Below, in pieces: positions 1-8,366 of a stretch of DNA of 37,412 nt. The notes below the pieces were generated by a model. That model saw nothing but the letters and a program-made list of their open reading frames with translations, had not been told where the DNA came from and searched no databases. This DNA comes from Candidatus Bathyarchaeota archaeon (lineage in GTDB: Archaea > Thermoproteota > Bathyarchaeia > 40CM-2-53-6 > RBG-13-38-9). Made by a program: the position numbers and the translations under genes. Location of the stretch: NCBI GenBank assembly GCA_018397035.1, contig JAGTQV010000003.1, positions 1 through 37,412 on the forward strand, in the 5' to 3' direction. How positions within the stretch are numbered: position 1 is the stretch's first letter; every line of letters starts with the position of its first letter.

Positions 1-1
1 C

Positions 2-850
2 ACCCCGGACGGAAGAAAGATAGTCTACTGGTCACTAGCATCAGGAAACCCAGACATATGGATGATAAACAGCGACGGAACCGACAACACCCAACTGACG
101 AGAAGCCCCTACATGGACGCCTACCCAACATGGAGCCCAGACGGAAAGAAGATAGCCTTCGAGTCAGACCGAGCAGGAACCTTCGACATCTGGCGGCTTT
201 CCTTGGATGATCCCATAAGTGTCGATGTTGATTTTGGGAAATGTGTAGTCCCAGGAAGCACGGGGAAAGCTTCTCTGACGATCAGATCGAGGGACATCCA
301 TGGCATGCTGATGGTGGAAAAGGTCTGGTTGCACTTCGACTGGGAGGGCGAGGAAAAATACGCTGAGAGGAGCTCTCCTCCAAATATTCTCAAAGCGGAT
401 GGTCTAACTTGTATAATCGTTGAGTTTCCAGTCCCTGAGAGCGTTGAGCCAGGATATCACTTCTACGACGTCAAGATCCAGTATACGATAGATGACCAAG
501 CTGAATGGCGCAGCAAAACTTACGAACTTACAGCCAGAGATCTAAAAGTTGGAACTATTCAAGAATATGATTGTCATACTCTACATGTCCAACTTGGCTC
601 TGAGCTGGACCAGCTCTATAGGGGCGCAATTAGCCGATCTATTGCTCTTGGAGTGACAACATCTGAGGTCACAGTTTCTCTCAAAGGCTACTTTGACTAC
701 CTTCTGACGAGAAATAGAGAGAAGTTTCAGGAAGCAAATGAAGAGTACTGCAAGGCCAAGGAACTGTACTTATCTGAGGATTACGATGCCGCGTGGTCCA
801 CTTTCAGAAAGCAAGGACGATCCTCGGTGAGCCAATATCTGAACCCGTAA
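2..850 (+). CDS. PD40/TolB-type beta-propeller surface protein, 5'-truncated and frameshifted near its end
   Basis: The reading frame is open from base 2, so the gene begins outside the window. The first 60 residues hold at least two WD40-like/PD40 repeats (SPDGKKIAF, then FDIWRL; an earlier TPDGRKIVYW, then PDIWMI), as in TolB-type propellers. About 200 residues without an obvious family follow, with a beta-rich middle and a helical end rich in charged residues (EEYCKAKELYLSEDYDAAW). The frame stops at 850. One frame over, an open stretch continues to 960 and encodes a transmembrane helix with a basic end (see the separate entry). The original product was therefore probably an extracytoplasmic propeller held by a C-terminal anchor. 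The propeller call is good; the function is unknown. Confidence 0.75.
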   Translation, partial: TPDGRKIVYWSLASGNPDIWMINSDGTDNTQLTRSPYMDAYPTWSPDGKKIAFESDRAGTFDIWRLSLDDPISVDVDFGKCVVPGSTGKASLTIRSRDIHGMLMVEKVWLHFDWEGEEKYAERSSPPNILKADGLTCIIVEFPVPESVEPGYHFYDVKIQYTIDDQAEWRSKTYELTARDLKVGTIQEYDCHTLHVQLGSELDQLYRGAISRSIALGVTTSEVTVSLKGYFDYLLTRNREKFQEANEEYCKAKELYLSEDYDAAWSTFRKQGRSSVSQYLNP

Positions 851-960
851 CGGAAACAAGATGGTCTAACTTTCTAGTATCAGTTGCAGCATTGTCTGTC
901 ACCGTTGCGCTGACGATCTTGCTGATAGTACAATCAAAGAAGAGATTGGCCACGAAGTAG
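807..960 (+). pseudogene. Displaced C-terminal membrane anchor of the preceding propeller gene
   Basis: Reading from about 807 in the frame one base off from the upstream gene gives KARTILGEPISEPVTETRW, then a hydrophobic helix (FLVSVAALSVTVALTILLIV), then QSKKRLATK and a stop at 958-960. Restoring one A in the AGAAAG run near 804-809 would fuse this tail to the propeller protein and give a classic C-terminal anchor with a positive cytoplasmic end. This is either a real frameshift mutation or a homopolymer sequencing error. Confidence 0.6.
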
Positions 961-1060
961 AAGTATCCACGCTTGAATATGACATAGTGGATCAAAGCAT
1001 TTTCTTCGTCACCATAGAATATTTTTTTCTGTGAATCTAAACCTGTCATATCTTTCTTTT

Positions 1061-1948
1061 CTACATCAGGAGGTAAGTTCCAGCAACAACAATCAAGGTT
1101 GAGGTGATGACTCTCAGAGAGATCTTCTCCTTCAGGAACATGCTTGACATTACTGCAGCCCAGACGGGTGAGGATGAACTCAGAGGAGCCGCTCTTGAGG
1201 CACCTATGAGCTGTATACTGAATAGAAAGACAACGCCAGCAAGCGTCATCCCTAAGATGCCGGACAGAATCAGAAGGATCAGGGCTCTCCTGTCCAAGTT
1301 TGAATTCTTGGACTGCAGTCTTGAAGCGGTAATCAAAACCAGGCTCAGGAGGGGGAACCGCGCAGTGTTGGCTTGTATTATGCTGACGGTCCTAAGTCCT
1401 GCGGCTACGAGTGTGGTGCCTATAGACCAGAGAACTGCTGCAGCAAACGCGATCATGAGACCTTTCCTTCGATTGGCTTGCTCCAGCTTGACGTTACGTT
1501 CTGCGAAAACGATCGCTATTCCTGCGAATACTAAGACTGAGCCCACGAGGTGTTTAAGGAGGAGGCTCTCCCCAAGCAGTAGCGTTGCGAGAGCCATCAC
1601 AAAGAAAGGGTAGGAATACCCGATCGTGTAAGATCTTGAGACGCCGATAAGACCTATGCTCCAGTACAGACACGTATCCCCCAACCCGAATCCTATCAAC
1701 GCCGCTCCGATGACTATAAGCGATCCGTAGAGGTCCAAACTGAATAGGTCGGGAAAAGCTCCCATTACGAGAGAGACCAAGAACATAGAGATCGATGCTG
1801 AAGACGTTCTCACTGCGTTTGCGGTTAACGGCGAGACTTTCCTCAAGGTCTTCGCAGCAACTATCGTGGAACCAGCCCATAGGAAGGCTGCAATGATCGA
1901 GAACAGTTCACCCAGCAACGGCGTCAAAGTGAGCGCCTCTATTATCAC
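1061..1948 (-). CDS. EamA/DMT-family transporter
   Basis: A 295-residue, very hydrophobic protein with about ten predicted membrane helices in two similar halves. This is the architecture and usual length (280-310) of the drug/metabolite transporter superfamily, EamA type. Typical features are the early LWAGSTIVAAKTL segment and, in the second half, a charged loop LQSKNSNLDRR before the last four helices, which end in VVAGTYLLM. Such proteins export or import small metabolites across the cell membrane; the substrate cannot be told from sequence. The start is a GTG at 1948. The gene is convergent with the broken propeller gene and has no partner in an operon. Confidence 0.85.
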   Translation of the reverse strand: MIIEALTLTPLLGELFSIIAAFLWAGSTIVAAKTLRKVSPLTANAVRTSSASISMFLVSLVMGAFPDLFSLDLYGSLIVIGAALIGFGLGDTCLYWSIGLIGVSRSYTIGYSYPFFVMALATLLLGESLLLKHLVGSVLVFAGIAIVFAERNVKLEQANRRKGLMIAFAAAVLWSIGTTLVAAGLRTVSIIQANTARFPLLSLVLITASRLQSKNSNLDRRALILLILSGILGMTLAGVVFLFSIQLIGASRAAPLSSSSPVWAAVMSSMFLKEKISLRVITSTLIVVAGTYLLM

Positions 1949-2045
1949 TTAGCAGTCTTAAGGTTTGATGAGTATAGGCGAATGTTCCGCCTGAACGCAT
2001 ACAGCTAGTATAGTCTCTGGGCTCAGTCTTCGTAGTAAAGGGTAA

Positions 2046-2237
2046 TCAGCATGTACACCTGCCCCCTCGCATTAGGAGGTTCTCAGGAACTGGGAACTTG
2101 GTGATGTCGCAGATGTAAAGCACCGCTCTTTCCATAATGGCCCTTTTGCCATCAGGTGCGTTGGAAGCTTTTCTGTATAGAATTGTAAGCTCGCTGACGG
2201 TGTAATCACCAATTTGTATGTCAGCAAATGTTAACAA
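2046..2237 (-). CDS. Small hypothetical protein (63 aa)
   Basis: A short open frame starting with TTG at 2237, with an in-frame stop just upstream, so it cannot be longer. The product has protein-like composition (DIQIGDYTVSELTILYRKA, later ERAVLYICDITKFPVPENLL) and ends with a Cys-containing RCTC. It has no recognised domain. It would be divergent from the small basic protein gene at 2330. It may be spurious; the only support is composition and the absence of another gene here. Confidence 0.3.
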   Translation of the reverse strand: MLTFADIQIGDYTVSELTILYRKASNAPDGKRAIMERAVLYICDITKFPVPENLLMRGGRCTC

Positions 2238-2329
2238 TTTTCAGATGGAATCTGTTCAATTATTCCTCTTCCAACGTCAAGCGACTTCAATTCAAAGAGT
2301 TAATAGCTAAGACGCAGTGTGATGAACTC

Positions 2330-2455
2330 ATGGTCAAGAAAAAGAAGAAAGGAAGGCGAAAAGGCACAGGGCGAAAGTGGACCGTAAAGGGAAGAGTGAA
2401 GAGAAGGATCAGAAAGACTGGCAGGGCCGCGGGTAGAGTTCTGAGCAGACTATAA
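2330..2455 (+). CDS. 41-aa strongly basic protein, possible nucleic-acid binding
   Basis: An ATG at 2330 opens a 41-codon frame whose product is almost entirely Lys, Arg and Gly: MVKKKKKGRRKGTGRKW, then TVKGRVKRRIRKTGRAAGRV, ending LSRL. The net charge is very high and there is no hydrophobic core. The frame is open further upstream (to 2228), but only the ATG-initiated part has this composition. Such tails and mini-proteins in archaea are usually associated with DNA or RNA binding; that is inference. A poly-A/G coding stretch can also arise by chance, so certainty is moderate. Confidence 0.45.
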   Translation: MVKKKKKGRRKGTGRKWTVKGRVKRRIRKTGRAAGRVLSRL

Positions 2456-2589
2456 GAAGAAGGCAACGCCACTTTCGGCGTGGTGGCCCCCACCGATAAT
2501 GTATGCCACACGCGCCTTATACCACTTCAATTTGATCAGGGCAGTGCCCTTACAAGAGAAATCCTTAAGCCTCAGGTTTGAAACGATCG

Positions 2590-3990
2590 TCAGACTTGGA
2601 GACTCCGTCTGCCTTCTGACTGATCATTACTAGCTTGAAGTTTCATCAATGATTCGTATCGCTTCACCAAGGCATGGAGTGCGGTCACAGCCCTTTCAGG
2701 TGATGGGAAGACCGGTATCCCCATCGAGTGCATCTTTTCCTTCTCCCTCTCCTCAACCTCTGCGCCGCCCACATAACAGACTACTACGGGCTTGTCAGTC
2801 TTCTCGACAATTCTCTTCACGGCCTCGGCTGCGCGAGGAAGAGGATCCGCGAATATCGGCATGAAGGCGTTGATCTCTTCGTCGGCAACGTTCTCCTCCA
2901 TAACCAGCTGGAACGCTTCACTTGTGGTAGTTGTGACGTCAAATGGATTGCTGAAGACACAGTGGCTGGGTAATAGCTGCCGGAGCCGTTTCTCTGCCCT
3001 CTCTGAGATTGATGGCAGCTCCAGTCTGATTTTGTCAGCAAGATCAGAAGCCAGAATGCCTGCTCCGCCTGAAGATGTTACTACAAGTGCACCTCGGCCT
3101 TTAGGCAAAGGCAGGAATGAGAGAGCCTTGGCGAAGTCGTAGAGCTCCTCTAAGCTGTTCGCGGTGAGTATCCCGGATTTTCTGAACGCAGCCTCATAAA
3201 CCTCGGCTCTTCCTGAGAGCGACCTCGTGTGCGAGCTCGCGGCTCTGACGCCCAGCTTGCTCCTGCCACCCTTCAGGGCTATGATCGGCTTCTTCCTTGA
3301 GACTTCTGAGGCTGCCTGAATGAATTCCCGTCCGTGATCGATGCCCTCAACATATATCGCTATGGCTCTCGTATTTTCGTCATCGGCAAGGTACCTGAGA
3401 AGATCTATCTCATCAACATCAACCTTGTTTCCGAGGGAGACGCATTTGCTTACTCCGATTCCCTCCTTCTCAGCCCAGCATTCGAGGGCCGTGCCGACAA
3501 GTCCGCTTTGGGTTACTATCCCGATGGGCCCCTTCTTCTTGACACCGACCCACATCGACATTCCAATGTGAGGATTATCGACCCCGATACAGTTCGGTCC
3601 AACCAGTCTGATCCCGGTCTCTCTTATGATTTGAATGAGTATCTTCTCCAGTTCCTCTCCTTCTTTGCCTGTCTCACGGAAACCTCCTGAGATCACAACT
3701 GCTGACTTAACCTTCTTGCGTCCGCATTGCTTCAGCACTTCTGGAACTGTCGGCGCGGGCACAACGATGACGGCGAGATCAACTGACTCCGAGATCTCCT
3801 CGACGGAAGAATACGAGTTCAGACCTAGTATCTCTCGAACCTTAGGATTGACCGGGTAGAGATTACCTTTGAATCCGGTCTGAACCAGATTCTTCAGGAT
3901 TAGATAGCCGACCTTCTCTGGATCCCTTGACGCTCCCACAATGGCGATCGACTCAGGCTCAAAGATCGCCTTTATGGCCTCGTCTCTCAA
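2590..3990 (-). CDS. Acyl-CoA synthetase (ADP-forming) alpha-subunit-type protein
   Basis: This 466-residue protein matches the alpha subunit of ADP-forming acetate/acyl-CoA ligases, which convert acyl-CoA + ADP + Pi to acid + CoA + ATP. It has an N-terminal CoA-binding Rossmann domain (IAIVGASRDPEKVG, residues 15-28; YPVNPK 45-50), a succinyl-CoA ligase-like domain with GPNCIG (131-136) and the phosphohistidine loop S-S-H-T-R-S-L-S-G with the expected His at 254, and a third flavodoxin-like domain from about 300 (ALVVTSSGGAGILASD). The C-terminal tail (about 440-466) is polar. Reaction requires the ATP-grasp beta subunit, which is not next to it here. The loop has Arg where SHTGSLAG is common. 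Substrate (acetate, branched or aryl acid) is not predictable. Confidence 0.85.
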   Translation of the reverse strand: MRDEAIKAIFEPESIAIVGASRDPEKVGYLILKNLVQTGFKGNLYPVNPKVREILGLNSYSSVEEISESVDLAVIVVPAPTVPEVLKQCGRKKVKSAVVISGGFRETGKEGEELEKILIQIIRETGIRLVGPNCIGVDNPHIGMSMWVGVKKKGPIGIVTQSGLVGTALECWAEKEGIGVSKCVSLGNKVDVDEIDLLRYLADDENTRAIAIYVEGIDHGREFIQAASEVSRKKPIIALKGGRSKLGVRAASSHTRSLSGRAEVYEAAFRKSGILTANSLEELYDFAKALSFLPLPKGRGALVVTSSGGAGILASDLADKIRLELPSISERAEKRLRQLLPSHCVFSNPFDVTTTTSEAFQLVMEENVADEEINAFMPIFADPLPRAAEAVKRIVEKTDKPVVVCYVGGAEVEEREKEKMHSMGIPVFPSPERAVTALHALVKRYESLMKLQASNDQSEGRRSLQV

Positions 3991-4118
3991 GACCGATCCT
4001 TCACTCAGGTTAGGTGGATGATATTCAACACAGTGCCTGCGCTAGTTCTGACTCCGTTACATAAGACTTTTGGGGTTCACTCTACACATATCTTGGGAGC
4101 TGCTTTGAGATCGATACT

Positions 4119-4916
4119 ATGGAGTCCTTGAATCAGGGAAGACCTATCATTGCGCTGGAGGATGTCTCGCTCCAGAGAGAAGGGGTGAGAATACTCGACC
4201 GAATCAACTGGTGGGTGTTCCCAGCTGAACACTGGGCGATCATCGGGGAGAACGGGGCTGGTAAGACTCGACTGTTGGAAATAGTCGCAACCTACCTGTG
4301 GCCTAGCCGTGGCAGGGTGGAAGTGCTGGGGAAGGAGTTCGGCAAGGTTGAGTTGCATCAACTCCGTCAGAAGATAAGTTGGATAAGCTCAGCACTCGAA
4401 CAAGAACTACCGCAGCGCCAGCCTGTACTGGAAGTGGTGCTCTCCGGATACTTCTCGACCCTACGATTGTTTGTGAGGCCTCAAAGAGAAACTGTTGAGC
4501 GTGCGCTGACGCTTCTTCGGCTTGCAGGCCTACAACATCGTGCAAGACAGATTTTTGCTACACTATCCACAGGTGAAAAGAGACAGATACTTATCGCCCG
4601 GGCAATGATGAAACAACCGAAGATACTAATCTTAGATGAGGTCTGCGCAGGCCTTGATCCCGTGGCGAGAAGAGGCTACCTCAACTCGGTGAGAAGGCTG
4701 ATCAGGAAGGAGTCGAGCATCAATGTGCTCTTTGCCACTCACCACCTCGAAGAGATCTTCCCTGAGGTCACTCATGTTCTCGGATTGAAGCGTGGGCAGA
4801 TCTTATTCTCTGGAAGGAAAGAAGATCAGTTAACTCAGAAGAACATTAGAGCCTTGTTTGATGGCGGTGTGAGACTGCGTATTTCGAATGGCACCTATTA
4901 CTTGGAGGTTTGTTGA
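4119..4916 (+). CDS. ABC transporter ATP-binding protein (orphan)
   Basis: A complete ABC nucleotide-binding domain of 265 residues. Walker A is GENGAGKT (43-50), the Q-loop region precedes ISWISSALEQ, the signature is LSTGEKRQ (149-156) rather than LSGGQ, Walker B and D-loop are ILILDEVCAGLDP (169-181), and the switch His is in FATHHLEE (205-212). The LSTGEKR signature and TH-HLEE(I) resemble the ModF/molybdate- or iron-type ATPase branch. No permease or binding protein lies beside it; downstream is a gene-poor stretch. It could energise a distant permease or act as a soluble ABC factor. Confidence 0.85.
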   Translation: MESLNQGRPIIALEDVSLQREGVRILDRINWWVFPAEHWAIIGENGAGKTRLLEIVATYLWPSRGRVEVLGKEFGKVELHQLRQKISWISSALEQELPQRQPVLEVVLSGYFSTLRLFVRPQRETVERALTLLRLAGLQHRARQIFATLSTGEKRQILIARAMMKQPKILILDEVCAGLDPVARRGYLNSVRRLIRKESSINVLFATHHLEEIFPEVTHVLGLKRGQILFSGRKEDQLTQKNIRALFDGGVRLRISNGTYYLEVC

Positions 4917-4982
4917 CAGTGTGCTCCAGATGCTTCTATACAAGATGAGAGTGGAGCTTTTTCAAGAGGAGGATCGGCCTAG

Positions 4983-5147
4983 TTACCGCTGTGTATTTCC
5001 AGCTAAACGGCGCATTATAGTCTTATAGCCTCTATTCAGCAGGCTGATTCTAAGGAGTATATGGGTTAAAGCCACGATCGTCGACATCGAAATTGCCTGC
5101 GAGATCAAGGGTGGCGTCTCAGGTTCAAGGTGGGGCGCCTCACACAC
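4983..5147 (-). CDS. Possible small membrane protein or remnant (54 aa)
   Basis: In the 377-base gap between the ABC ATPase and the Ig-like protein, a GTG-started frame on the minus strand encodes EAPHLEPETPPLISQAI, then a hydrophobic stretch (STIVALTHILLRISLL) and a basic end (NRGYKTIMRRLAGNTQR). A Pro/Glu linker, one helix and a positive tail resemble the C-terminal membrane anchor of a surface protein. It may be a standalone mini-protein or the end of a decayed gene. The rest of the gap shows nothing further. Confidence 0.3.
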   Translation of the reverse strand: MCEAPHLEPETPPLISQAISMSTIVALTHILLRISLLNRGYKTIMRRLAGNTQR

Positions 5148-5293
5148 ATACGCTAGGTCGCCGTGTAGTTAGTGAAGGAGCATATACAGAATAGCATAGA
5201 GAGCAGCTTGTTTCTGGTGCAGCGAAACAAACTATCTCTTGATCTTTCAGTTGCACGTGTCCGGTCAGTCGTAGAGTCCAAAGTCCAAGTATG

Positions 5294-5791
5294 CTAGGGT
5301 GGAAACTCAGTCTCTTCAGGATGAAATTGAAGCAGATAAGTGGTGATGGAAGTGGAAGTAAGGGGGGATCCTCCACTCAGCCAGGTGGCGTTGATCACTA
5401 TCCTTTCTCTTTGAGGTCCGAAAAACTCTATTCTGGCTATTCCTTGATCCAGATTCAACTTAACCATCTTCGACCATGTTCGATCAGGGCAAAACTTGCA
5501 GCGGATTCTGGCTGCCCCAGAGTCTAGACTGATCTTTACAGTATCATTCCTTGTCAGGTCGACTGCTCCGCTGCTGTTAACGGCCTCGACTAGAATGTCT
5601 TGCTGAGTTCCGGTAGTTATCGTTCTCGGAGCATGTATAAGCAGAGCTACGGCCCCCGTCGATTCCTTAGGTGTGAGGGATGGCCAAAGAAGGGCTCCAA
5701 CAACTACCGTTACCAGCAGGAGGGCTGACAAGACTGAGCGGGTAAGTTCTTCCTTATCGACGTTATTTTGCTTCTGCACTGGTAGTTTCAA
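5294..5791 (-). CDS. Membrane-anchored protein with one Ig-like domain
   Basis: A 165-residue protein. A short cytoplasmic N-terminus (MKLPVQKQNNVDKEELTR) is followed by a hydrophobic helix at about 19-38 (VLSALLLVTVVVGALLW), then an extracytoplasmic beta-rich domain. That domain has the rhythm of bacterial Ig-like/invasin repeats: a TITTGTQQDILVEAVNSSG strand pair, DLTRNDTVKISLDSG, two cysteines in RCKFCPDR that could form a disulfide or bind a metal, and GIARIEFFGPQ with a terminal INATW strand. It is probably anchored outside the cell. The function is unknown. The gene stands alone. Confidence 0.6.
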   Translation of the reverse strand: MKLPVQKQNNVDKEELTRSVLSALLLVTVVVGALLWPSLTPKESTGAVALLIHAPRTITTGTQQDILVEAVNSSGAVDLTRNDTVKISLDSGAARIRCKFCPDRTWSKMVKLNLDQGIARIEFFGPQRERIVINATWLSGGSPLTSTSITTYLLQFHPEETEFPP

Positions 5792-5850
5792 CTCCTATCG
5801 CTGTCCAGTCTTGGAGGAGTGTCGAGTGTCAGTTGTCTTGATAACTCTTT

Positions 5851-6291
5851 CTAGCGTTCCAGCAGTTCCAATGTAACCCCGTTAGGATCGCGGAAGTTGG
5901 ATATCCTCCAGTAAGGCTTCTCCTCAGGAGGCCTCAGTGCTCTACGTAACTTCTCACTGGATACGTCTGCTGTTGCATAGATCTTCGGCTGAAACTTGAG
6001 AGGGCCATCAATATGCTCTACACCTTTTCCCTTAAGCTCAGTCACCGCCTGATCCATGTCATCAACTCTAAACCCGAGGTGCCATACCCCTAGCGGTTTG
6101 TCCTGTGAATAGAACTCGTTAAGTTCGATCAACTGATCGTCAAGATACAGGTATGCAACACGCATCTTGTCAGTCTCGTATTTCCTGAGGACTTTGAATC
6201 CCATCACCTTTGTGTAGAATTCGAGTGATGCGTCACGATCCCTGACCACTATTCCAATGTGTTCCAGAATCATGTTCTTCGGCATCTTCAT
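5851..6291 (-). CDS. VOC (glyoxalase/bleomycin-resistance) family protein
   Basis: A 146-residue single VOC module with paired beta-alpha-beta-beta-beta units. Metal-ligand positions of the family are visible: His11 in LEHIGIVVRD, Glu in QLIELNEF, His in GVWHLGFRVDD, and the final Glu in GVTLELLER. The sequence YTKVMGFKVLRKYE and FRDPNGVTLELLE are hallmarks of lactoylglutathione lyase/dioxygenase-like proteins. A 20-residue insertion (KIYATADVSSEKLRRALRPP) before the last strands is less usual. The substrate is not predictable. The start may be ATG at 6291 or the Met two codons on. It is divergent from the corrinoid protein gene. Confidence 0.85.
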   Translation of the reverse strand: MKMPKNMILEHIGIVVRDRDASLEFYTKVMGFKVLRKYETDKMRVAYLYLDDQLIELNEFYSQDKPLGVWHLGFRVDDMDQAVTELKGKGVEHIDGPLKFQPKIYATADVSSEKLRRALRPPEEKPYWRISNFRDPNGVTLELLER

Positions 6292-6460
6292 CGTCCTGTT
6301 GAGGCTATGTTCATAGCTTCATCCGGTTTTTTAGCTTTGCCAAGCTAAGATGACTAGGCGTCTAAGCAGAGGTGCCGCGTACATCGTGGTATTCGGCGAA
6401 TGTGAGTCTCTTCTCCACCGCAGAAAACCTTATCATTATGCCGCCTCGAAACGGACGGCC

Positions 6461-7120
6461 ATGAGCGATGCAGCCATAAGCGGGATACTGCAAGAAATCT
6501 CTCGATCGATCTCAGACCTTCAGGGGATACCGCAGGTTAAGAAGCTTGTCGATAAGGCCCTCAAGCAGAAGATCGCGGTTGAAGAGATAGTTGAGAAGGG
6601 CTTGAAGAGAGGGCTGGATGAGGTCGGGTCCAGATACGAGAAGGGGGAGTACTTCCTCTCCGAGCTCCTGTATGCAGGAGAGATAATGACGAGCCTTTTC
6701 GATGTCCTCAAACCACACATGAAGCAGGATGTTATCGACCGAAAAGGAACCATACTGCTAGGCACCGTAAAGGGTGATATGCATAACATCGGCAAGAACA
6801 TCTTCGGCATGATGGCGCAGTTCTCAGGCTTCCGGGTCTGCGACCTCGGTGTCGACGTAGATTCCAAGACGTTTGTCGAGGAGGCAAAGAGGACTGGTGC
6901 AGACATACTGGGCATGTCGACCCTTCTAACCTCGACGCTGCCAGAGGTCAAGGTCGTTCTTGACAGATTGAAAGAAGCCGGCGTCAGAGGCAGTATAAAG
7001 GTGATCATAGGAGGTAACGCGGTTACCAAGCAGTTTGGGGAGGAGGTCGGTGTCGACGCAGCTGCCCTAGACGCGGTTGAAGGACTCGAGATATGCAAGA
7101 GGTGGATGGCTGAGAAATGA
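6461..7120 (+). CDS. Corrinoid methyl-carrier protein (MtaC/MtbC/MttC type)
   Basis: This protein carries a methylcobamide cofactor and shuttles the methyl group between two methyltransferases. From the ATG at 6461 it is 219 residues, the usual size. An N-terminal helical cap (about 1-90; EYFLSELLYAGEIM at 63-76) is followed by a B12-binding Rossmann domain with the cobalt-ligand motif D-M-H-N-I-G (106-111), then ILGMSTLLTST and VIIGGNAV, which match the other cobalamin contacts. The frame is open further upstream to 6350, but that extra part looks unlike the family, so the later ATG is chosen. Its stop overlaps the next start by four bases (ATGA at 7117-7120), so the two products are almost certainly made together. 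Confidence 0.88.
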   Translation: MSDAAISGILQEISRSISDLQGIPQVKKLVDKALKQKIAVEEIVEKGLKRGLDEVGSRYEKGEYFLSELLYAGEIMTSLFDVLKPHMKQDVIDRKGTILLGTVKGDMHNIGKNIFGMMAQFSGFRVCDLGVDVDSKTFVEEAKRTGADILGMSTLLTSTLPEVKVVLDRLKEAGVRGSIKVIIGGNAVTKQFGEEVGVDAAALDAVEGLEICKRWMAEK

Positions 7121-8286
7121 CTCCGAGAGAGAGAATAAAAGCAGTACTCCACCACCGCAAACCTGACGTCCTCCCGTGGCTTGAGAGCTTCTATGAGGAG
7201 ACTGTCCTCAACTGGTTCAAACAAGGACTCCCCCCTGAAAAGATCATTGTAATCGAATGGGAGATGGGAAGAGGCGGAACAAACCTATACAATTGGCCTG
7301 CTGTCAAAGGCTTCGACGCATACTCCTACTTCGGATGCCACGGCTTCTACGGGTGCGTCGTTCCAGTTGACATAGGTCCACTGCCCAGATTCAAACAGAT
7401 GGTGCTGGAGGAAGATGAAAGGTACCTGACGGTTCGAACTGAGACAGGCGCGATCGCCAAAAGGATCAAAGGCGAAGAAAGGACATGGTACAGCATGCCG
7501 ATGTTCACAGAGTTTCCTGTAAAAGACCGCAAGACCTGGGAGGAGTATAAGAAGAGGCTTAACCCTGAGGATCCCAGAAGATACCCTAAAGACTGGAACA
7601 GAGACGATTACATAGATGCCTTCGAGAACTACCAGAGAGGCCCAACGATGCTGCGGTTCAACGGCTTCTACGGCTTCGGTGCCGAACTCATGGGGATAGC
7701 ACCCTTCAACATAGCCCTATACAAGGATCCGGAGTTGATACATGACATGGCATCACACTGGGAATACTACATAAAAGAGACGATACGTGACGCTGTGGAG
7801 ACACTCAAAGAACGGATCGACATGATCTTCTGGTGGGAGGACATGGCTGAGAAACACGGACCGTTAATGTCACCGAGACTGTACAGGGAGTACTGCCTCC
7901 CACACTACAAGAACCTGACAGGCTTCTTGCGAAGAAACAACATCGACAGGATAATGGTTGATAGCGACGGCAACATCAAACCTATTCTAGACCTATTCCT
8001 TGAAGCAGGGATCACAGGGCTGTGGCCGCTTGAGGTCAACTGCGGCATGGACGCGATCGAGATCAGGAAGAAATACGGAGACAAGTTCTTCTTGATCGGA
8101 AACTTGGATAAGCGGGAGCTTGCGAAAGGCGGTGAAGCGATGAGGAGGGAAGTCGACTCGAAAGTTCCAGTACTAAAAGATGAGGGTGGATATGTCCCGG
8201 GAGCAGATCACCTGATCCCACTAGAATTCACTCTGGAGAGATTCATAGAATACTCAACATACATGAAGAAGCTGCTGCCCTACTAG
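7117..8286 (+). CDS. UroD-family corrinoid methyltransferase
   Basis: A 389-residue member of the uroporphyrinogen decarboxylase fold family, which includes the MtaA/MtbA/CmuA methyltransferases. Family traits are MTPRERIKAVLHHRKPD at the start, the central RLYREYCLPHYKNL (254-267), and GLWPLEVNCGMDAIEIRKKY followed by FFLIGNLDKREL near the end. Together with the upstream corrinoid protein it forms a two-gene operon that probably moves a methyl group from a methylated substrate onto cobalamin, or from cobalamin to an acceptor. Where MtaA/MtbA have the zinc motif His-x-Cys-Gly, this protein has D-S-D-G (282-285), so it may be a substrate-side methyltransferase or use another site. A heme-synthesis role is unlikely given the partner. 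Confidence 0.82.
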   Translation: MTPRERIKAVLHHRKPDVLPWLESFYEETVLNWFKQGLPPEKIIVIEWEMGRGGTNLYNWPAVKGFDAYSYFGCHGFYGCVVPVDIGPLPRFKQMVLEEDERYLTVRTETGAIAKRIKGEERTWYSMPMFTEFPVKDRKTWEEYKKRLNPEDPRRYPKDWNRDDYIDAFENYQRGPTMLRFNGFYGFGAELMGIAPFNIALYKDPELIHDMASHWEYYIKETIRDAVETLKERIDMIFWWEDMAEKHGPLMSPRLYREYCLPHYKNLTGFLRRNNIDRIMVDSDGNIKPILDLFLEAGITGLWPLEVNCGMDAIEIRKKYGDKFFLIGNLDKRELAKGGEAMRREVDSKVPVLKDEGGYVPGADHLIPLEFTLERFIEYSTYMKKLLPY

Positions 8287-8366
8287 CTTCGAAAAATTCA
8301 AGCGGCGGAACTTTAGGTCTGGTATGGTCTGGCGCAGAACAGGATCCGCTGGAACCACAGGAGAAT

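Noticed and set aside
1104-1613. 169-aa frame on the plus strand
   Set aside because: It lies wholly opposite the EamA transporter gene and its composition is that of a shadow frame.
6520-7224. 234-aa frame on the minus strand
   Set aside because: It is antisense to the corrinoid protein gene, whose motifs are clear; Ser/Pro/Leu-rich composition is typical of a shadow.
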